A stretch of DNA of 34,216 bases. Source: Actinomycetota bacterium (lineage in GTDB: Bacteria; Actinomycetota; Acidimicrobiia; Acidimicrobiales; CADCTF01). The stretch spans positions 1-34,216 of the forward strand of contig JAHWJQ010000002.1 of the NCBI GenBank assembly GCA_019348305.1. Reading direction: 5' to 3'. Position numbers and translations under genes: made by a program. Positions within the stretch are counted from its first letter, which is position 1. Each line of letters begins with the position of its first letter. This document shows positions 1 to 7,933 of the stretch, piece after piece. A model generated the notes under the pieces. The model saw only the letters and a program-made list of their open reading frames with translations, was not told the DNA's origin and searched no databases.

Positions 1-246
1 CGAAGTCCGCCCGCGCCCGGTCCAATTGCGTCACGGCCACGGCACGCGGGATCCCCACCCCCTAGCACTCCGCCCACAGCTGCGCGGTCACCGCGTCCAT
101 CCCGCCCGCCTCCGACACCACGAACAGCACCGCGTCGGCGGCGCGCAGTCCGGCGCGCAGCTCGCCCACCAGGTCAGGTGAGCCCGGGGTGTCCAGCAGG
201 TTGACCTTCACGTCGGCGTGCTCGAGCACGGCGACGGCACTCAACG
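1..246 (-). pseudogene. EF-G-like translational GTPase fragment, broken
   Basis: Read on the minus strand, about 246 to 1 encodes part of the G domain of an EF-G/EF-G2-like GTPase. It contains the G3 motif LLDTPGSPDLVGELRAGLRA, then ADAVLFVVSEAGG, and near the window edge VTQLDRARADF at the position of the G4 (NKxD) motif, here TQLD. The reading frame is interrupted by an in-frame TAG at 62-64: QLWAEC, stop, GVGIPRAVAVTQLD. A single GAG-to-TAG change would explain this. Similarity stops at about 246, exactly where a plus-strand histidine kinase begins, so the P-loop and N-terminus are missing. The rest may continue left of the window. I read it as a decayed gene copy cut by a rearrangement. 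A sequencing error at 62-64 or an assembly join near 246 are the alternatives. Confidence 0.7.
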
Positions 247-1399
247 CCTCAGCGGCGACTCGGACGTCGCCGCTCTCTCCGAATTCACCCTTCAGCTCGA
301 AGCGCAACGCGCCTTGCTGCAGGTGGTGCTCCAGCAGCTCCCGGCTGGCGTCATCGTCGTGGACGCCGCCGGGCGCCTGCTCTTCGGAAACGACTTCATG
401 GACGAGATGTTGGGCCCGCCCACCAAGAGCGAGGCGGGAGAGCCGACCCTCGAGCAGTACGCGGTGTACCACGCCGACGGGAAGCCGTACGAGCCCGATG
501 AGCGTCCACTGTTCCGGGCCATCAAGACGAAGCGTCCCGTTCCCCCGGTCGAGCTCGACGTGCGGCGTCCCAACGGCGAGCTGAGCGTCCTCATGGTCAG
601 CGCCAACCCGGTCTGCGACGCGGACGGCAACGTCATCCTCGGGATCGCCGTCTATGTCGACATCACCGAGCGCAAGGCGCTCGAGGCGGAACGGGCGGCG
701 CTGTACGAACGCGAGCGGCGCTTCACTGCGGATGTCACGCACGACCTGCGGAACCCTCTCGCCGCGCTCGTCAGCTCTGCTTCTCTCCTGGAAGACCATT
801 TGCACGAGTTGCCCGACCCCGCTCGCCGACCGGCGGAGCTCATGGTCGACTCGGTCGGGCGCCTGCGGCGCCTGGTCGACGACTTGATGGAGCTGGCCCG
901 TATCGACGCCCGGCGCGAAGTCGTCTTTGCCGAAGAGGTCGACCTGCGCCGAGCCGTCCAAGGAGTCATCCGCTCATGCGGGTGGGAGAAACGGGTCGGC
1001 ATCGAGGATGACGCCGGCGCTTGTCTCGACGGTGACGCCGCGCTCATGGTCGACCGGCGACGGCTCGACCGGATACTCGCCAACCTCATTGGCAACGCAA
1101 CCGCCCATGGAAAGCGAGACGTGTGCGTGCGCCTGGGACGCGACGGCGACGACGCCCTCGTAGAGGTGACCGACCGCGGCGAAGGCATAGCTCGCGAGCA
1201 CCTTCCGCACCTATTCGAACGCTTTTACAAGGCGGACGCGACCAGGTCGAGCGGCGGGAGCGGTCTTGGTCTGGCCATCGCCCTCGAGAACGCGCGTCTC
1301 ATGGGCGGCACGATCGACGCCGGGAATCGCCCGGGAGGCGGCGCTCGCTTCACACTGCGCCTTCCACTCACCAGAGAACCGGCCGAAGGACCGCCCTAG
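218..1399 (+). CDS. PAS-domain sensor histidine kinase (orphan)
   Basis: This 393-residue protein has a PAS domain (about 30-150, ending in the usual YVDITERK linker), a HisKA dimerisation domain with the phospho-acceptor in FTADVTHDLRNP (His175), and a HATPase_c domain. The ATPase part shows the N box (RILANLIGNATAHG), G1 (DRGEGI), F box (LFERFYKAD) and G2 (GGSGLGLAIA). No membrane segment is seen, so it is probably a cytoplasmic sensor that autophosphorylates and passes phosphate to a response regulator; none is nearby. The GTG start at 218 has no convincing ribosome site, and the first nine or so codons are antisense to the EF-G-like remnant. The original N-terminus may therefore be lost or replaced. 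The kinase core itself looks complete. A small GC hairpin (GACGAC-GGC-GTCGTC, 1439-1453) follows the gene. Confidence 0.85.
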   Translation: MLEHGDGTQRLSGDSDVAALSEFTLQLEAQRALLQVVLQQLPAGVIVVDAAGRLLFGNDFMDEMLGPPTKSEAGEPTLEQYAVYHADGKPYEPDERPLFRAIKTKRPVPPVELDVRRPNGELSVLMVSANPVCDADGNVILGIAVYVDITERKALEAERAALYERERRFTADVTHDLRNPLAALVSSASLLEDHLHELPDPARRPAELMVDSVGRLRRLVDDLMELARIDARREVVFAEEVDLRRAVQGVIRSCGWEKRVGIEDDAGACLDGDAALMVDRRRLDRILANLIGNATAHGKRDVCVRLGRDGDDALVEVTDRGEGIAREHLPHLFERFYKADATRSSGGSGLGLAIALENARLMGGTIDAGNRPGGGARFTLRLPLTREPAEGPP

Positions 1400-1564
1400 A
1401 TCTGACTCCCGGTCACGAAGCGGTGAGGAACCTCGACTGACGACGGCGTCGTCGCAGGTCATCCTCGCGTTCGACGTCGACGCGTCCCAGAAGCTCGACC
1501 AGGAGTGACGGTCCCGTGACTCGGCTGGCACGCCCGAGTCACCAAAGCCGGGGAAGGAGCATCC

Positions 1565-3748
1565 GTGACCGAAGGAGGGGAGCGGACGGCAGCACCACAC
1601 GCCCTCTCGCCACGCGCTCCTGCCCCTTCCTCAGGTGCCCCGACGCTTCCGATACCGTTCGGCCCGAAGAGCTGTACCACCCCGGCGGTGCTCGATCTCG
1701 CTGACAATCGAGCGAGCGATCCGCGCCTGGCAGGGGCCAAGGCGGCGTCGCTAGCCCACGCCATGGCCGCCGGCCTCTCCGTGGTCCCCGGCTTCGTGAT
1801 CACCACCACGACCACCGCGACCATCGACGCAGGCCACTGGACCATTGCGGTCGAAGACGAGGTGCGAGCGGCGTGGAAGGAGTTGTCGGGGGGCGGGCAA
1901 CGAGCGCTGGTGGTGCGCTCGTCCTCGACCGCCGAGGACCTCGACGAGACGTCGATGGCCGGACAGTTCCGGTCGGTCGTCGGGGTCCAGGGTTGGGACG
2001 ACTTCCGCGAAGCCGTCGACGCCGTGCTCGACTCCCGCCGGGAGACAGCCGCCGGCGACGGGAACGTCCCCCTCGACCACCCGATGGCGGTCCTCGTCCA
2101 GCCCCTGGTGGACGCGGTGGCCGGTGGGGTGATGTTCGGAGTGGACCCGGTGACCGGGCGCTCGGACCGCCTCGTCGTGGCCGCCGTCGCCGGCGGGCCC
2201 GACAGGTTGGTCAGCGGCGAAGTCGAGGGGACCCGGTACGAACTCGACCGCGCCGGCACGCAGCGCTCCCGGCAAGACGGTGGCGGTGGGGCGCGCCTCA
2301 ACGCCCGCCAGCTCCGCCATCTCGTCGGCCTCGCCGACCAGGTGGTCGAGGCATTCGGAGGCCCCCAGGACGTCGAGTGGGCCATCGACGGCGAGGGGGT
2401 GCTGCGCCTCCTGCAGAGCCGGCCGGTCACGACCGAGGTCCGCGGCGTGCCGAGCGGCCCCGTGCTGGGCCCGGGCCCCGTGGCCGAGACGTTCCCCGAG
2501 CCCCTCACCCGCCTCGAGGAGGACCTGTGGGTCGCTCCCCTGCGGGAGGCGTTGCGGGAGGCGCTGCGGCTCAGCGGGGCCGCGGCCCGGCGCCAGCTCG
2601 AGCACTCGCCGGTTGTCGTGTCGCTCCCAGGAGGGGTAGCGGTCGACCTGGAGCTGTTCGGCGAGGACATCGGCAAGCGCTCCCTCGGGCAACGCCTCGA
2701 CCCTCGGCCCCGGCTCCGCCGGCTGCGCGCCGCCTGGCGGGTGGGGCGGCTGCGGGCCGCGCTCGCTGACCTCGCCCTCGACCTCGTGCAGCGCACCGAC
2801 GCCGAGCTCGCCGCCGTGCCTTCCCTCGACGAGCTCACGGACCGTCAACTGGTGGCCCTACTGGACCGGTGTCGCCAAGCGCTGACCGCCCTCCACGGCC
2901 ACGAGGTCCTCATCGGGCTGGTCGTCGACCCCGGGACCGCCCGGCTCGCCGGCGCCTCGGTCGCCCTCCGCGTGCTGTCCGAGGCCCGGGCCGAAGGCAC
3001 CCCCGACGACGAGGTGGTGCAACGTCACCCCGTCGTACTGGCCCTCGTGCCTCCGCACATCCAGCCCACAGTCGCGCTGCCGGCCGTGGGGGAGGTGCCG
3101 GCGCTCCCTCTCCGCGACGACGAGGAGGGCGACCGCAACGCCGTGCTCCGCGAGGCGCTTCGGCTCCGCGTCCGGTGGATCCAGGAGCTCAGCGGACGGG
3201 CGGCATGGGCGCTGGGCGGGCGGCTGGCCGACGCCGGCGCGATCGAGGAACCCGGCATGGTCGGCGACCTTCCCCTGGAGGACCTGCGGGCGTGCGTCTG
3301 CGGGCGGGCGGCTCCTTGGCGCCTGGGCCTCGACGGCCAGCGGGCGACCGAACACGGCGAGCCACTGCCGGCGCGGTTCCAGCTGAGCGACCGCGGCCGG
3401 CCGGTTCCCGTTGTCGTTCCCGGGGAGCAGGCCGGCGCCGGCGCGGGCGGCGGGACCGCCACCGGCCCCGTCCATCAAGGCCCGGACCCGCCCGAGGGGG
3501 CCGTGCTGGTCGTGCGCACGCTCGACCCGGCGCTCGCCGCCGTGTTGCCCCGGCTGGCGGCCCTGGTGGCGGAAACCGGAAACCCGCTGGCCCACATGGC
3601 CATCCTGGCCCGGGAGGCCAACGTACCCACCGTCGTGGGCGTCGTCGGCGCCGTCGACCGTCTCTCGCCTGGCACGGTCGTCCGGGTGGACGGGGCCACC
3701 GGCGAGGTGACGCCGGTCATGGATGGGGAGGAGGGCGAGAGGAAGTGA
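1565..3748 (+). CDS. PEP/pyruvate-binding phosphotransferase, PEP synthase / rifampin phosphotransferase-like
   Basis: This 727-residue enzyme has the three-part layout of the PEP-utilising family. The N-terminal ATP-grasp-like PPDK_N domain (about 50-300) shows AGAKAASLAHAMAAGLSVVP, VRSSSTAEDLDETSMAGQFR, GVMFGVDPVTGR and DVEWAIDGEGVLRLLQSRPV. A mostly helical middle (about 310-610) follows. The C-terminal swivelling domain carries the phospho-histidine in ETGNPLAHMAILARE (His677). Known relatives use ATP to phosphorylate a small molecule through this His: pyruvate in PEP synthase, rifamycin in Rph. The length and helical middle look closer to Rph-type proteins than to true PEP synthase, which carries an extra C-terminal PEP-binding barrel, but the substrate cannot be told. 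The GTG start at 1565 is preceded by GGGAAGGAG five bases upstream. The stop overlaps the next gene as GTGA, which suggests translational coupling to two membrane proteins. Confidence 0.82.
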   Translation: MTEGGERTAAPHALSPRAPAPSSGAPTLPIPFGPKSCTTPAVLDLADNRASDPRLAGAKAASLAHAMAAGLSVVPGFVITTTTTATIDAGHWTIAVEDEVRAAWKELSGGGQRALVVRSSSTAEDLDETSMAGQFRSVVGVQGWDDFREAVDAVLDSRRETAAGDGNVPLDHPMAVLVQPLVDAVAGGVMFGVDPVTGRSDRLVVAAVAGGPDRLVSGEVEGTRYELDRAGTQRSRQDGGGGARLNARQLRHLVGLADQVVEAFGGPQDVEWAIDGEGVLRLLQSRPVTTEVRGVPSGPVLGPGPVAETFPEPLTRLEEDLWVAPLREALREALRLSGAAARRQLEHSPVVVSLPGGVAVDLELFGEDIGKRSLGQRLDPRPRLRRLRAAWRVGRLRAALADLALDLVQRTDAELAAVPSLDELTDRQLVALLDRCRQALTALHGHEVLIGLVVDPGTARLAGASVALRVLSEARAEGTPDDEVVQRHPVVLALVPPHIQPTVALPAVGEVPALPLRDDEEGDRNAVLREALRLRVRWIQELSGRAAWALGGRLADAGAIEEPGMVGDLPLEDLRACVCGRAAPWRLGLDGQRATEHGEPLPARFQLSDRGRPVPVVVPGEQAGAGAGGGTATGPVHQGPDPPEGAVLVVRTLDPALAAVLPRLAALVAETGNPLAHMAILAREANVPTVVGVVGAVDRLSPGTVVRVDGATGEVTPVMDGEEGERK

Positions 3749-4302
3749 GGAAGGTTGCGTGGCTCGCCGGTGTCGCCACCCTGCTGGCGACCGGCGGGTA
3801 CATCTTCGTCTACCTGTACCGGTGGGAGTGGCACCGAGCGCTCATCGTGGCGGCGCTGTTCTTGGCCGCCGAGGTCGCCATCGCGACCGCGCTGGTCCAC
3901 CGGCGCCTCGGAAAGCTCGAGCGGCGCCTCGACGACGGGCAGGGGCGCCGGGAGGACCCGGGGCGGGCAGTCGACCCACAGGTGATGGAACGTCTGCGGG
4001 CCTCGACACCGCGTCGCAACCACTTCGCATGGCTCGAGCCCCGTGCTGGCCAGGCGAGCGTCTTCATCCCCGTGCTGCTGGGGAGTGGTGTGGTCGTGTC
4101 CGCGCTGGCGTGGGTGCTGGAGCGGGTCGCCGGGCACACCGCTGAGCCGGCGATGGAGCGGGGCCTGGCCCGGCACCTCTCGGCCTTGGCCTTCCCCGCG
4201 GACGGGCTGGTCGCCGACGACGCCGAGCTTCTCGCCCAGGACGGAGGCTCCCGCCACGACGAGGACCTGGTCCTGCTCCTAGGCCCCTCCGCTGAGCGGT
4301 GA
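3745..4302 (+). CDS. membrane protein, unknown function
   Basis: This 185-residue protein is not one I recognise. The GTG start overlaps the stop of the PEP-utilising enzyme (GTGA at 3745-3748). Two membrane helices lie at the N-terminus (about 4-24 and 31-52), followed by a charged stretch (RRLGKLERRLDDGQGRRED) that is likely cytoplasmic. A third hydrophobic helix (about 108-130, VFIPVLLGSGVVVSALAWVL) comes next, then an acidic tail of about 50 residues. Its stop again overlaps the next start as GTGA. The tight coupling suggests the three proteins are made together, but the sequence gives no direct clue to the role. Confidence 0.75.
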   Translation: MRKVAWLAGVATLLATGGYIFVYLYRWEWHRALIVAALFLAAEVAIATALVHRRLGKLERRLDDGQGRREDPGRAVDPQVMERLRASTPRRNHFAWLEPRAGQASVFIPVLLGSGVVVSALAWVLERVAGHTAEPAMERGLARHLSALAFPADGLVADDAELLAQDGGSRHDEDLVLLLGPSAER

Positions 4303-4709
4303 GGCGCCTCTTGCTCACAATGCTCGGACTCGTCGCCGGCGGGCTGGCGGTGGTGCAGATGGCCGAGTTCACGATGACGCGCCATGAGCCGGTCGACCCG
4401 AACTCACGGCTGGCGGTGGTGGTGGAGGCGAACACCAAGGGCTACACGCGCTTCTCGGAGCTTCAGATGACCCGCTCGCTGTTCCTCGCCTGCCGCCTGG
4501 AGGTCAACGCCAACATCCTGTCCGAAGCCTTCGAGGTCGTGGGTCCCGGCTCGTTCCGCTTCGTCCTCGAGCCCGCCCTCGACGAGGCGGACGAACGCCA
4601 GTTGCACGGCTGCCTGGAGGACGCCCGCATCGATCAGCTCCAGCTCGAGGTGGTGGCCATGCATCGCCTCGCCCAAGACCCTGCCTCACCTCCTGTCGGC
4701 GACGGGTGA
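4299..4709 (+). CDS. small membrane-anchored or secreted protein, unknown function
   Basis: This 136-residue protein starts at a GTG that overlaps the preceding stop (GTGA at 4299-4302). The N-terminus (RRLLLTMLGLVAGGLAVVQMA) looks like an uncleaved signal anchor. The rest (about 24-136) is a soluble domain with two Cys (ACRLEV and HGCLED), which could form a disulfide outside the cell. I know no family name. It is the third gene of the run that begins with the PEP-utilising enzyme at 1565, so it probably serves the same process. Confidence 0.7.
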   Translation: MRRLLLTMLGLVAGGLAVVQMAEFTMTRHEPVDPNSRLAVVVEANTKGYTRFSELQMTRSLFLACRLEVNANILSEAFEVVGPGSFRFVLEPALDEADERQLHGCLEDARIDQLQLEVVAMHRLAQDPASPPVGDG

Positions 4710-4720
4710 AAGAGGGCGCC

Positions 4721-4876
4721 ATGACGCATCGGGTCCGACTCGACCTGCTCTCGCTCCGGGTGCTGGTGCTTCTCACCGCGATCGCCGGAGTCACGCGGCC
4801 CAGGGCCGCCGTGGTCGCCTTGTCGGGGGTTGGGATTCCTCGGAGTTGCCCTCGTGTGGTAACCGTTCCCGCCTAG
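4721..4876 (+). CDS. possible small hydrophobic peptide
   Basis: A 51-codon ORF starts at ATG 4721, eleven bases after the preceding stop and with AAAGAGG in front. It has a hydrophobic stretch (LDLLSLRVLVLLTAIAGV) and then a basic, low-information tail. It matches nothing I recognise. It could be a real short last gene of the 1565-4709 operon, the remnant of a longer membrane protein, or chance. Its stop codon region overlaps that of a minus-strand ORF. Confidence 0.28.
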   Translation: MTHRVRLDLLSLRVLVLLTAIAGVTRPRAAVVALSGVGIPRSCPRVVTVPA

Positions 4877-5139
4877 CGACTGGTCCGGTGGCGGCCGCTG
4901 CCACGTCGCACGACGACGGCTTGGGCGGTGGGCAGCGCGACCTCGACGAGGTGTCCACGATCGACGTGGTCGAGGAGTTCAACGATCGTCGAGAAGCTCC
5001 GCGAGCACCAAGCGCATGTCGCTCGCCTACGCCCTCCACCAGGAAGCGGAGCGAGTGGAGGATGGGTTTTCGGGGACGATGGGATGCGCTTCCCATGCGC
5101 CGCCACTGTGCCCTCCGCAGAAGTGGTGTACCGGTTCAT
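4873..5139 (-). CDS. small C2H2-type zinc-finger ORF
   Basis: An 88-residue minus-strand ORF has one C2H2 finger pattern, C-x2-C-x12-H-x4-H, in CAWCSRSFSTIVELLDHVDR followed by GH (about residues 46-68). The ATG at 5139 has a strong ribosome site (GAGGAG, seven bases upstream). The flanks are basic and rich in Pro and Gly. Single C2H2 fingers in bacteria usually bind nucleic acid, but they also arise by chance in GC-rich frames. The ribosome site plus the intact finger spacing make this worth keeping. It faces the protease gene at 5469 across a 329-bp divergent region. I do not know the family. Confidence 0.45.
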   Translation of the reverse strand: MNRYTTSAEGTVAAHGKRIPSSPKTHPPLAPLPGGGRRRATCAWCSRSFSTIVELLDHVDRGHLVEVALPTAQAVVVRRGSGRHRTSR

Positions 5140-5468
5140 CGCTCGCTCCTCGTCCTAGTTGCCGGTTGATGACTGATCTGTCCCCGCTGCCGGTAACCTC
5201 GGTGTCATCGACGGGTAACCGCTGGTGAGCGTTCCCGGCCGGGCGTCGGTAGTCGGATCAGCAGCTACTGGATGGGTACGGAAGCGGGGGACCGTCGTTA
5301 CCGTTCAGTCTGAGCCATCCCTAGTCGTCGGCACGCGCCGTCATGCGGCAGTGGCCGCGGGGGCAACGGTGGGGCGTGACACGAGAGTTACACCGCTGAC
5401 CGGGAGTGGTTGCTTCTCGTGGGGAGGAGAGAGGCGCTGCCCGACCGAAGCGAAGGAGCTCCAAGGCC
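5140..5468. other. divergent intergenic region with paired GGTAACC sites
   Basis: This stretch lies between the C2H2 ORF start (5139, minus) and the protease-fusion start (5469, plus). I see no convincing gene in it. Two copies of the palindromic heptamer GGTAACC lie at 5192-5198 and 5214-5220, 22 bp apart and so on nearly the same face of the helix. A third copy is at 4858-4864, outside the region. Such pairs are often regulator sites, but no protein can be named. The ribosome site of the protease (AAGGAG) is near the right end. Confidence 0.35.
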
Positions 5469-7427
5469 ATGATGGACGCCAGCGTGCAGTTCCTCCGCGT
5501 CCGGGGGGTGAGCATCGGCGCGCACTGGTCCTGGTTCCTGATATTCGCCATCGTCGTGTGGTCGCTTGCCAGCGCGCTCTTCCCCTCCACCTACCCCGGC
5601 CTGGACGGGACCACGTACCTCATCATGGCGCTGGCCGCCGCCGTCCTCTTCTTCGGCTCCGTTCTCGCCCACGAGCTCGGCCACGCCCTGCGGGGCATAC
5701 GAGAGGGCCTGCCCATCGAGGGCATCACTCTCTGGCTGCTGGGCGGGGTCGCTCGTCTCGGTGGTACTCCCCCATCGCCGGGAGCCGAGTTCCGCGTCGC
5801 GATCGTCGGCCCGCTCATCACGGCGCTCGCGGTACTCGTCTTCGGTGCCGCCACGTTCGTCGCCCGTCGCCTTGGGTGGCCTGAGGCGGTCCGCGGCGTC
5901 GGCGACTACGTCACGCGGATCAACGTCATCGTGTTGGCCTTCAACCTCGTCCCTGCCCTTCCCCTCGACGGAGGGCGAGTGCTGCGCTCGTGGCTCTGGC
6001 GACGCCAGCGCAGCTTCGTAGCAGCCACTCACTCCGCCGCTCGAGCTGGCCAAGCCTTCGCCGTCGTCCTGATCACCATCGGGCTTCTCGACCTCTTCGG
6101 TGGCTCGAGCCTGAGCGGGGTGTGGCTGGTGTTCCTGGGCTGGTTCCTGCTCCAGGCCGCACAGTCGGAGAGGATGATGGCCACGGTGCGGACGGCGCTG
6201 GGAGGAGCGCGAGTGCGCGACGTGATGACCGGCGACGGCGAAGAAGCCGGGGCGCCGCCTCCCGGCGTGCCGACCGTGGACGCCGATGACCCCGTACTTG
6301 CCGTCCTGCCCCGTATCACCGATGGAGCAGGGCGAGCCATGGTGACGGAACGAGGACATGTGGTCGGCGTCCTTTCCCCGGTCGACGTGGCGCGCGCGGT
6401 GGAGACCGGCCGAGTGCAGCAGCAAGCGCAGGAGCCGGCCCGGGGAGCGGGCCTTCTCGTCTGGGCGGTAGTCAGCGTCGTGATCGTCGTCGCCGGCTTG
6501 GCCCTCTACCACCCGCCGTACGTCGTGATCTCGCCCGGGCCTGCCGTTGACGTCACCCGAACCGTCAGCGTCTCGGGCGCGCCCGTCACGCCCGTCAACG
6601 GCGAGTACCTGCTCACCAGCGTCGAGCTGAGCAGGCCGAGCGCCCTCCGCACGCTCATCGCTGCCCTCCGGCCCGACCGCGAGGTCCTCCCCCTCGCCGC
6701 CGTCGTCCCCCCTGGCGTGGAGGCGGAGGAGTACTCGCGCCGCCAGCGGGAGGTCTTCTCCGAGAGCCGGATGCTCGCCGCCGCTGCCGCCGCGCGAGCT
6801 GTGGGACTTCCCGTCGACATCACAGGAAGCGGGGCACGGGTCGTCGACGTGCTGCCCGATGCCCCGGCCGGCGACTCGCTCCGGCGAGGCGACGTCGTCG
6901 TGGCTGTCGACGGCGAAGAGATCGAGCGGGCGAGCGAGCTCGGCGAGCTGGTCCGGAGCCGGCCCGCTGGAAGCGAGTTCCGTCTCAGCGTCGATCGAGA
7001 CGGCCGTAGCGTCGACGTCGTCGTACGGAGCCGGGCGCTCCCGGAGATCTCCGGCGGCGTCGGCATAGGAGTTGCTGTCGAGACCCGCGACCTCGACGTC
7101 GACCTACCCTTCGACGTCGACTTCGAGCAGGTGGACGTTGGTGGCCCCTCAGCCGGTCTCGCCTACGCCGTGGCCATCGCCGACCTGCTGTCGCCGGTGG
7201 ACTACGCCAACGGCCGGACGATCGCAACGACGGGAACAATGGATCTCGACGGCGACGTCGGACTGGTGGGCGGGGTCGAGCAGAAGGCGATCGCTGCCCG
7301 CGACGCCCATGCGGAGTTGTTCCTGGTGCCGGCTGCCGAAGTCGAAGATGCCGAAGTCGACGGTCTGACCGTGCGGGGCGTGGAAAGCCTCGAGGAAGGA
7401 CTGCGGGCACTGCGCTCGACGGCGTGA
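5469..7427 (+). CDS. two-protease membrane fusion: M50 site-2 protease - CBS - TM - PDZ - Lon-type protease
   Basis: This single 652-residue reading frame holds two complete membrane-linked proteases. Residues 1-235 are a site-2 protease: several membrane helices, zinc motif HELGH (68-72) and the third ligand motif NLVPALPLDGGR (Asp167). Residues 248-312 form a CBS-like segment (VRDVMTGD, VVGVLSPVDVARAV). A further membrane helix (about 328-346) follows, and then a YlbL-like half: YVVISPGPAVDV, a PDZ domain (about 452-520) and a Lon/S16 domain with catalytic Ser561 (VDVGGPSAGLAYA) and Lys606 (GGVEQKAIAA). Both active sites are intact. By topology the first active site lies in the membrane and the second outside the cell. 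The two halves are normally separate genes. The start is ATG 5469 (or 5472), with AAGGAG ten bases upstream. Likely work is sequential cleavage of membrane or exported proteins; substrates are unknown. Confidence 0.85.
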   Translation: MMDASVQFLRVRGVSIGAHWSWFLIFAIVVWSLASALFPSTYPGLDGTTYLIMALAAAVLFFGSVLAHELGHALRGIREGLPIEGITLWLLGGVARLGGTPPSPGAEFRVAIVGPLITALAVLVFGAATFVARRLGWPEAVRGVGDYVTRINVIVLAFNLVPALPLDGGRVLRSWLWRRQRSFVAATHSAARAGQAFAVVLITIGLLDLFGGSSLSGVWLVFLGWFLLQAAQSERMMATVRTALGGARVRDVMTGDGEEAGAPPPGVPTVDADDPVLAVLPRITDGAGRAMVTERGHVVGVLSPVDVARAVETGRVQQQAQEPARGAGLLVWAVVSVVIVVAGLALYHPPYVVISPGPAVDVTRTVSVSGAPVTPVNGEYLLTSVELSRPSALRTLIAALRPDREVLPLAAVVPPGVEAEEYSRRQREVFSESRMLAAAAAARAVGLPVDITGSGARVVDVLPDAPAGDSLRRGDVVVAVDGEEIERASELGELVRSRPAGSEFRLSVDRDGRSVDVVVRSRALPEISGGVGIGVAVETRDLDVDLPFDVDFEQVDVGGPSAGLAYAVAIADLLSPVDYANGRTIATTGTMDLDGDVGLVGGVEQKAIAARDAHAELFLVPAAEVEDAEVDGLTVRGVESLEEGLRALRSTA

Positions 7428-7654
7428 GGGCGGCCTCCGACAACGACGGGCTGGTCGACCTCAGGAAACGAGCTTCGCGTGGCAAGTAGGTCGGCGGGGA
7501 CCTGACGCTGGGCGGGCTCGGCTCCGCTCTCGCTGGGTTGGCGCTGACGTGGTGGCCCGCACCGCGGCGTCCCGGAGTGAAGGACTCCGGGCGAGAGCCG
7601 GGCAGCACTCGGCGGCAGGGCTCAACCGGTGGGCCTGCAGCTCGACTCCCGGTA

Positions 7655-7809
7655 CAGAGGATCGTGTACCAGAGCCGACCACCGCCGGTGACCTCGTACT
7701 GCCACTGCTCCATCTCCTGTCCGTTGACCGTGCGGCTACCGAGGCGGCCTTTCAACCGGTGCTGTCGATCGGCGCGCTCCCGCGGGTCGGCGCTGAGGTT
7801 CTCACACAC
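7655..7809 (-). pseudogene. possible remnant of a RelE/ParE-type toxin
   Basis: The minus strand reads HRLKGRLGSR, then TVNGQEMEQWQYEVTGGGRL and WYTI. This resembles, from memory, the core strand pattern of small RelE/ParE-superfamily toxins (LKG-x-LG, then QWQYEVTGGGRIWY). The expected C-terminal part does not follow in any frame after about 7655, and no antitoxin gene is adjacent. I therefore call it a decayed fragment. It could also be chance. Confidence 0.3.
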
Positions 7810-7891
7810 CGTCCGGGGGTTCGCCGGCGCCGGCGCAGACTTCGTCCCAGCCCTTCACAGCCGGCCTGAAACCAGGGGTTGGAGGGTTAGT

Positions 7892-7933
7892 GGCGGTCAG
7901 CCTCGGTCTGTCACGGATAGACCGAGGACCGCC
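7892..7933 (-). terminator. hairpin downstream of tRNA-Cys
   Basis: The arms GGCGGT/ACCGCC (7892-7897, 7928-7933) and CCTCGGTCT/AGACCGAGG (7901-7909, 7919-7927) pair perfectly around a 9-nt loop, with only a CAG bulge between the two stems. It lies about 30 bases past the 3' end of the minus-strand tRNA-Cys and may stop its transcription. No U-run follows, which is common in high-GC actinobacteria. A regulatory site is the alternative. Confidence 0.5.

Noticed and set aside
5225..5884. Plus-strand frame before and across the protease start
   Set aside because: It overlaps the well-supported site-2 protease in another frame and has no recognisable domain.
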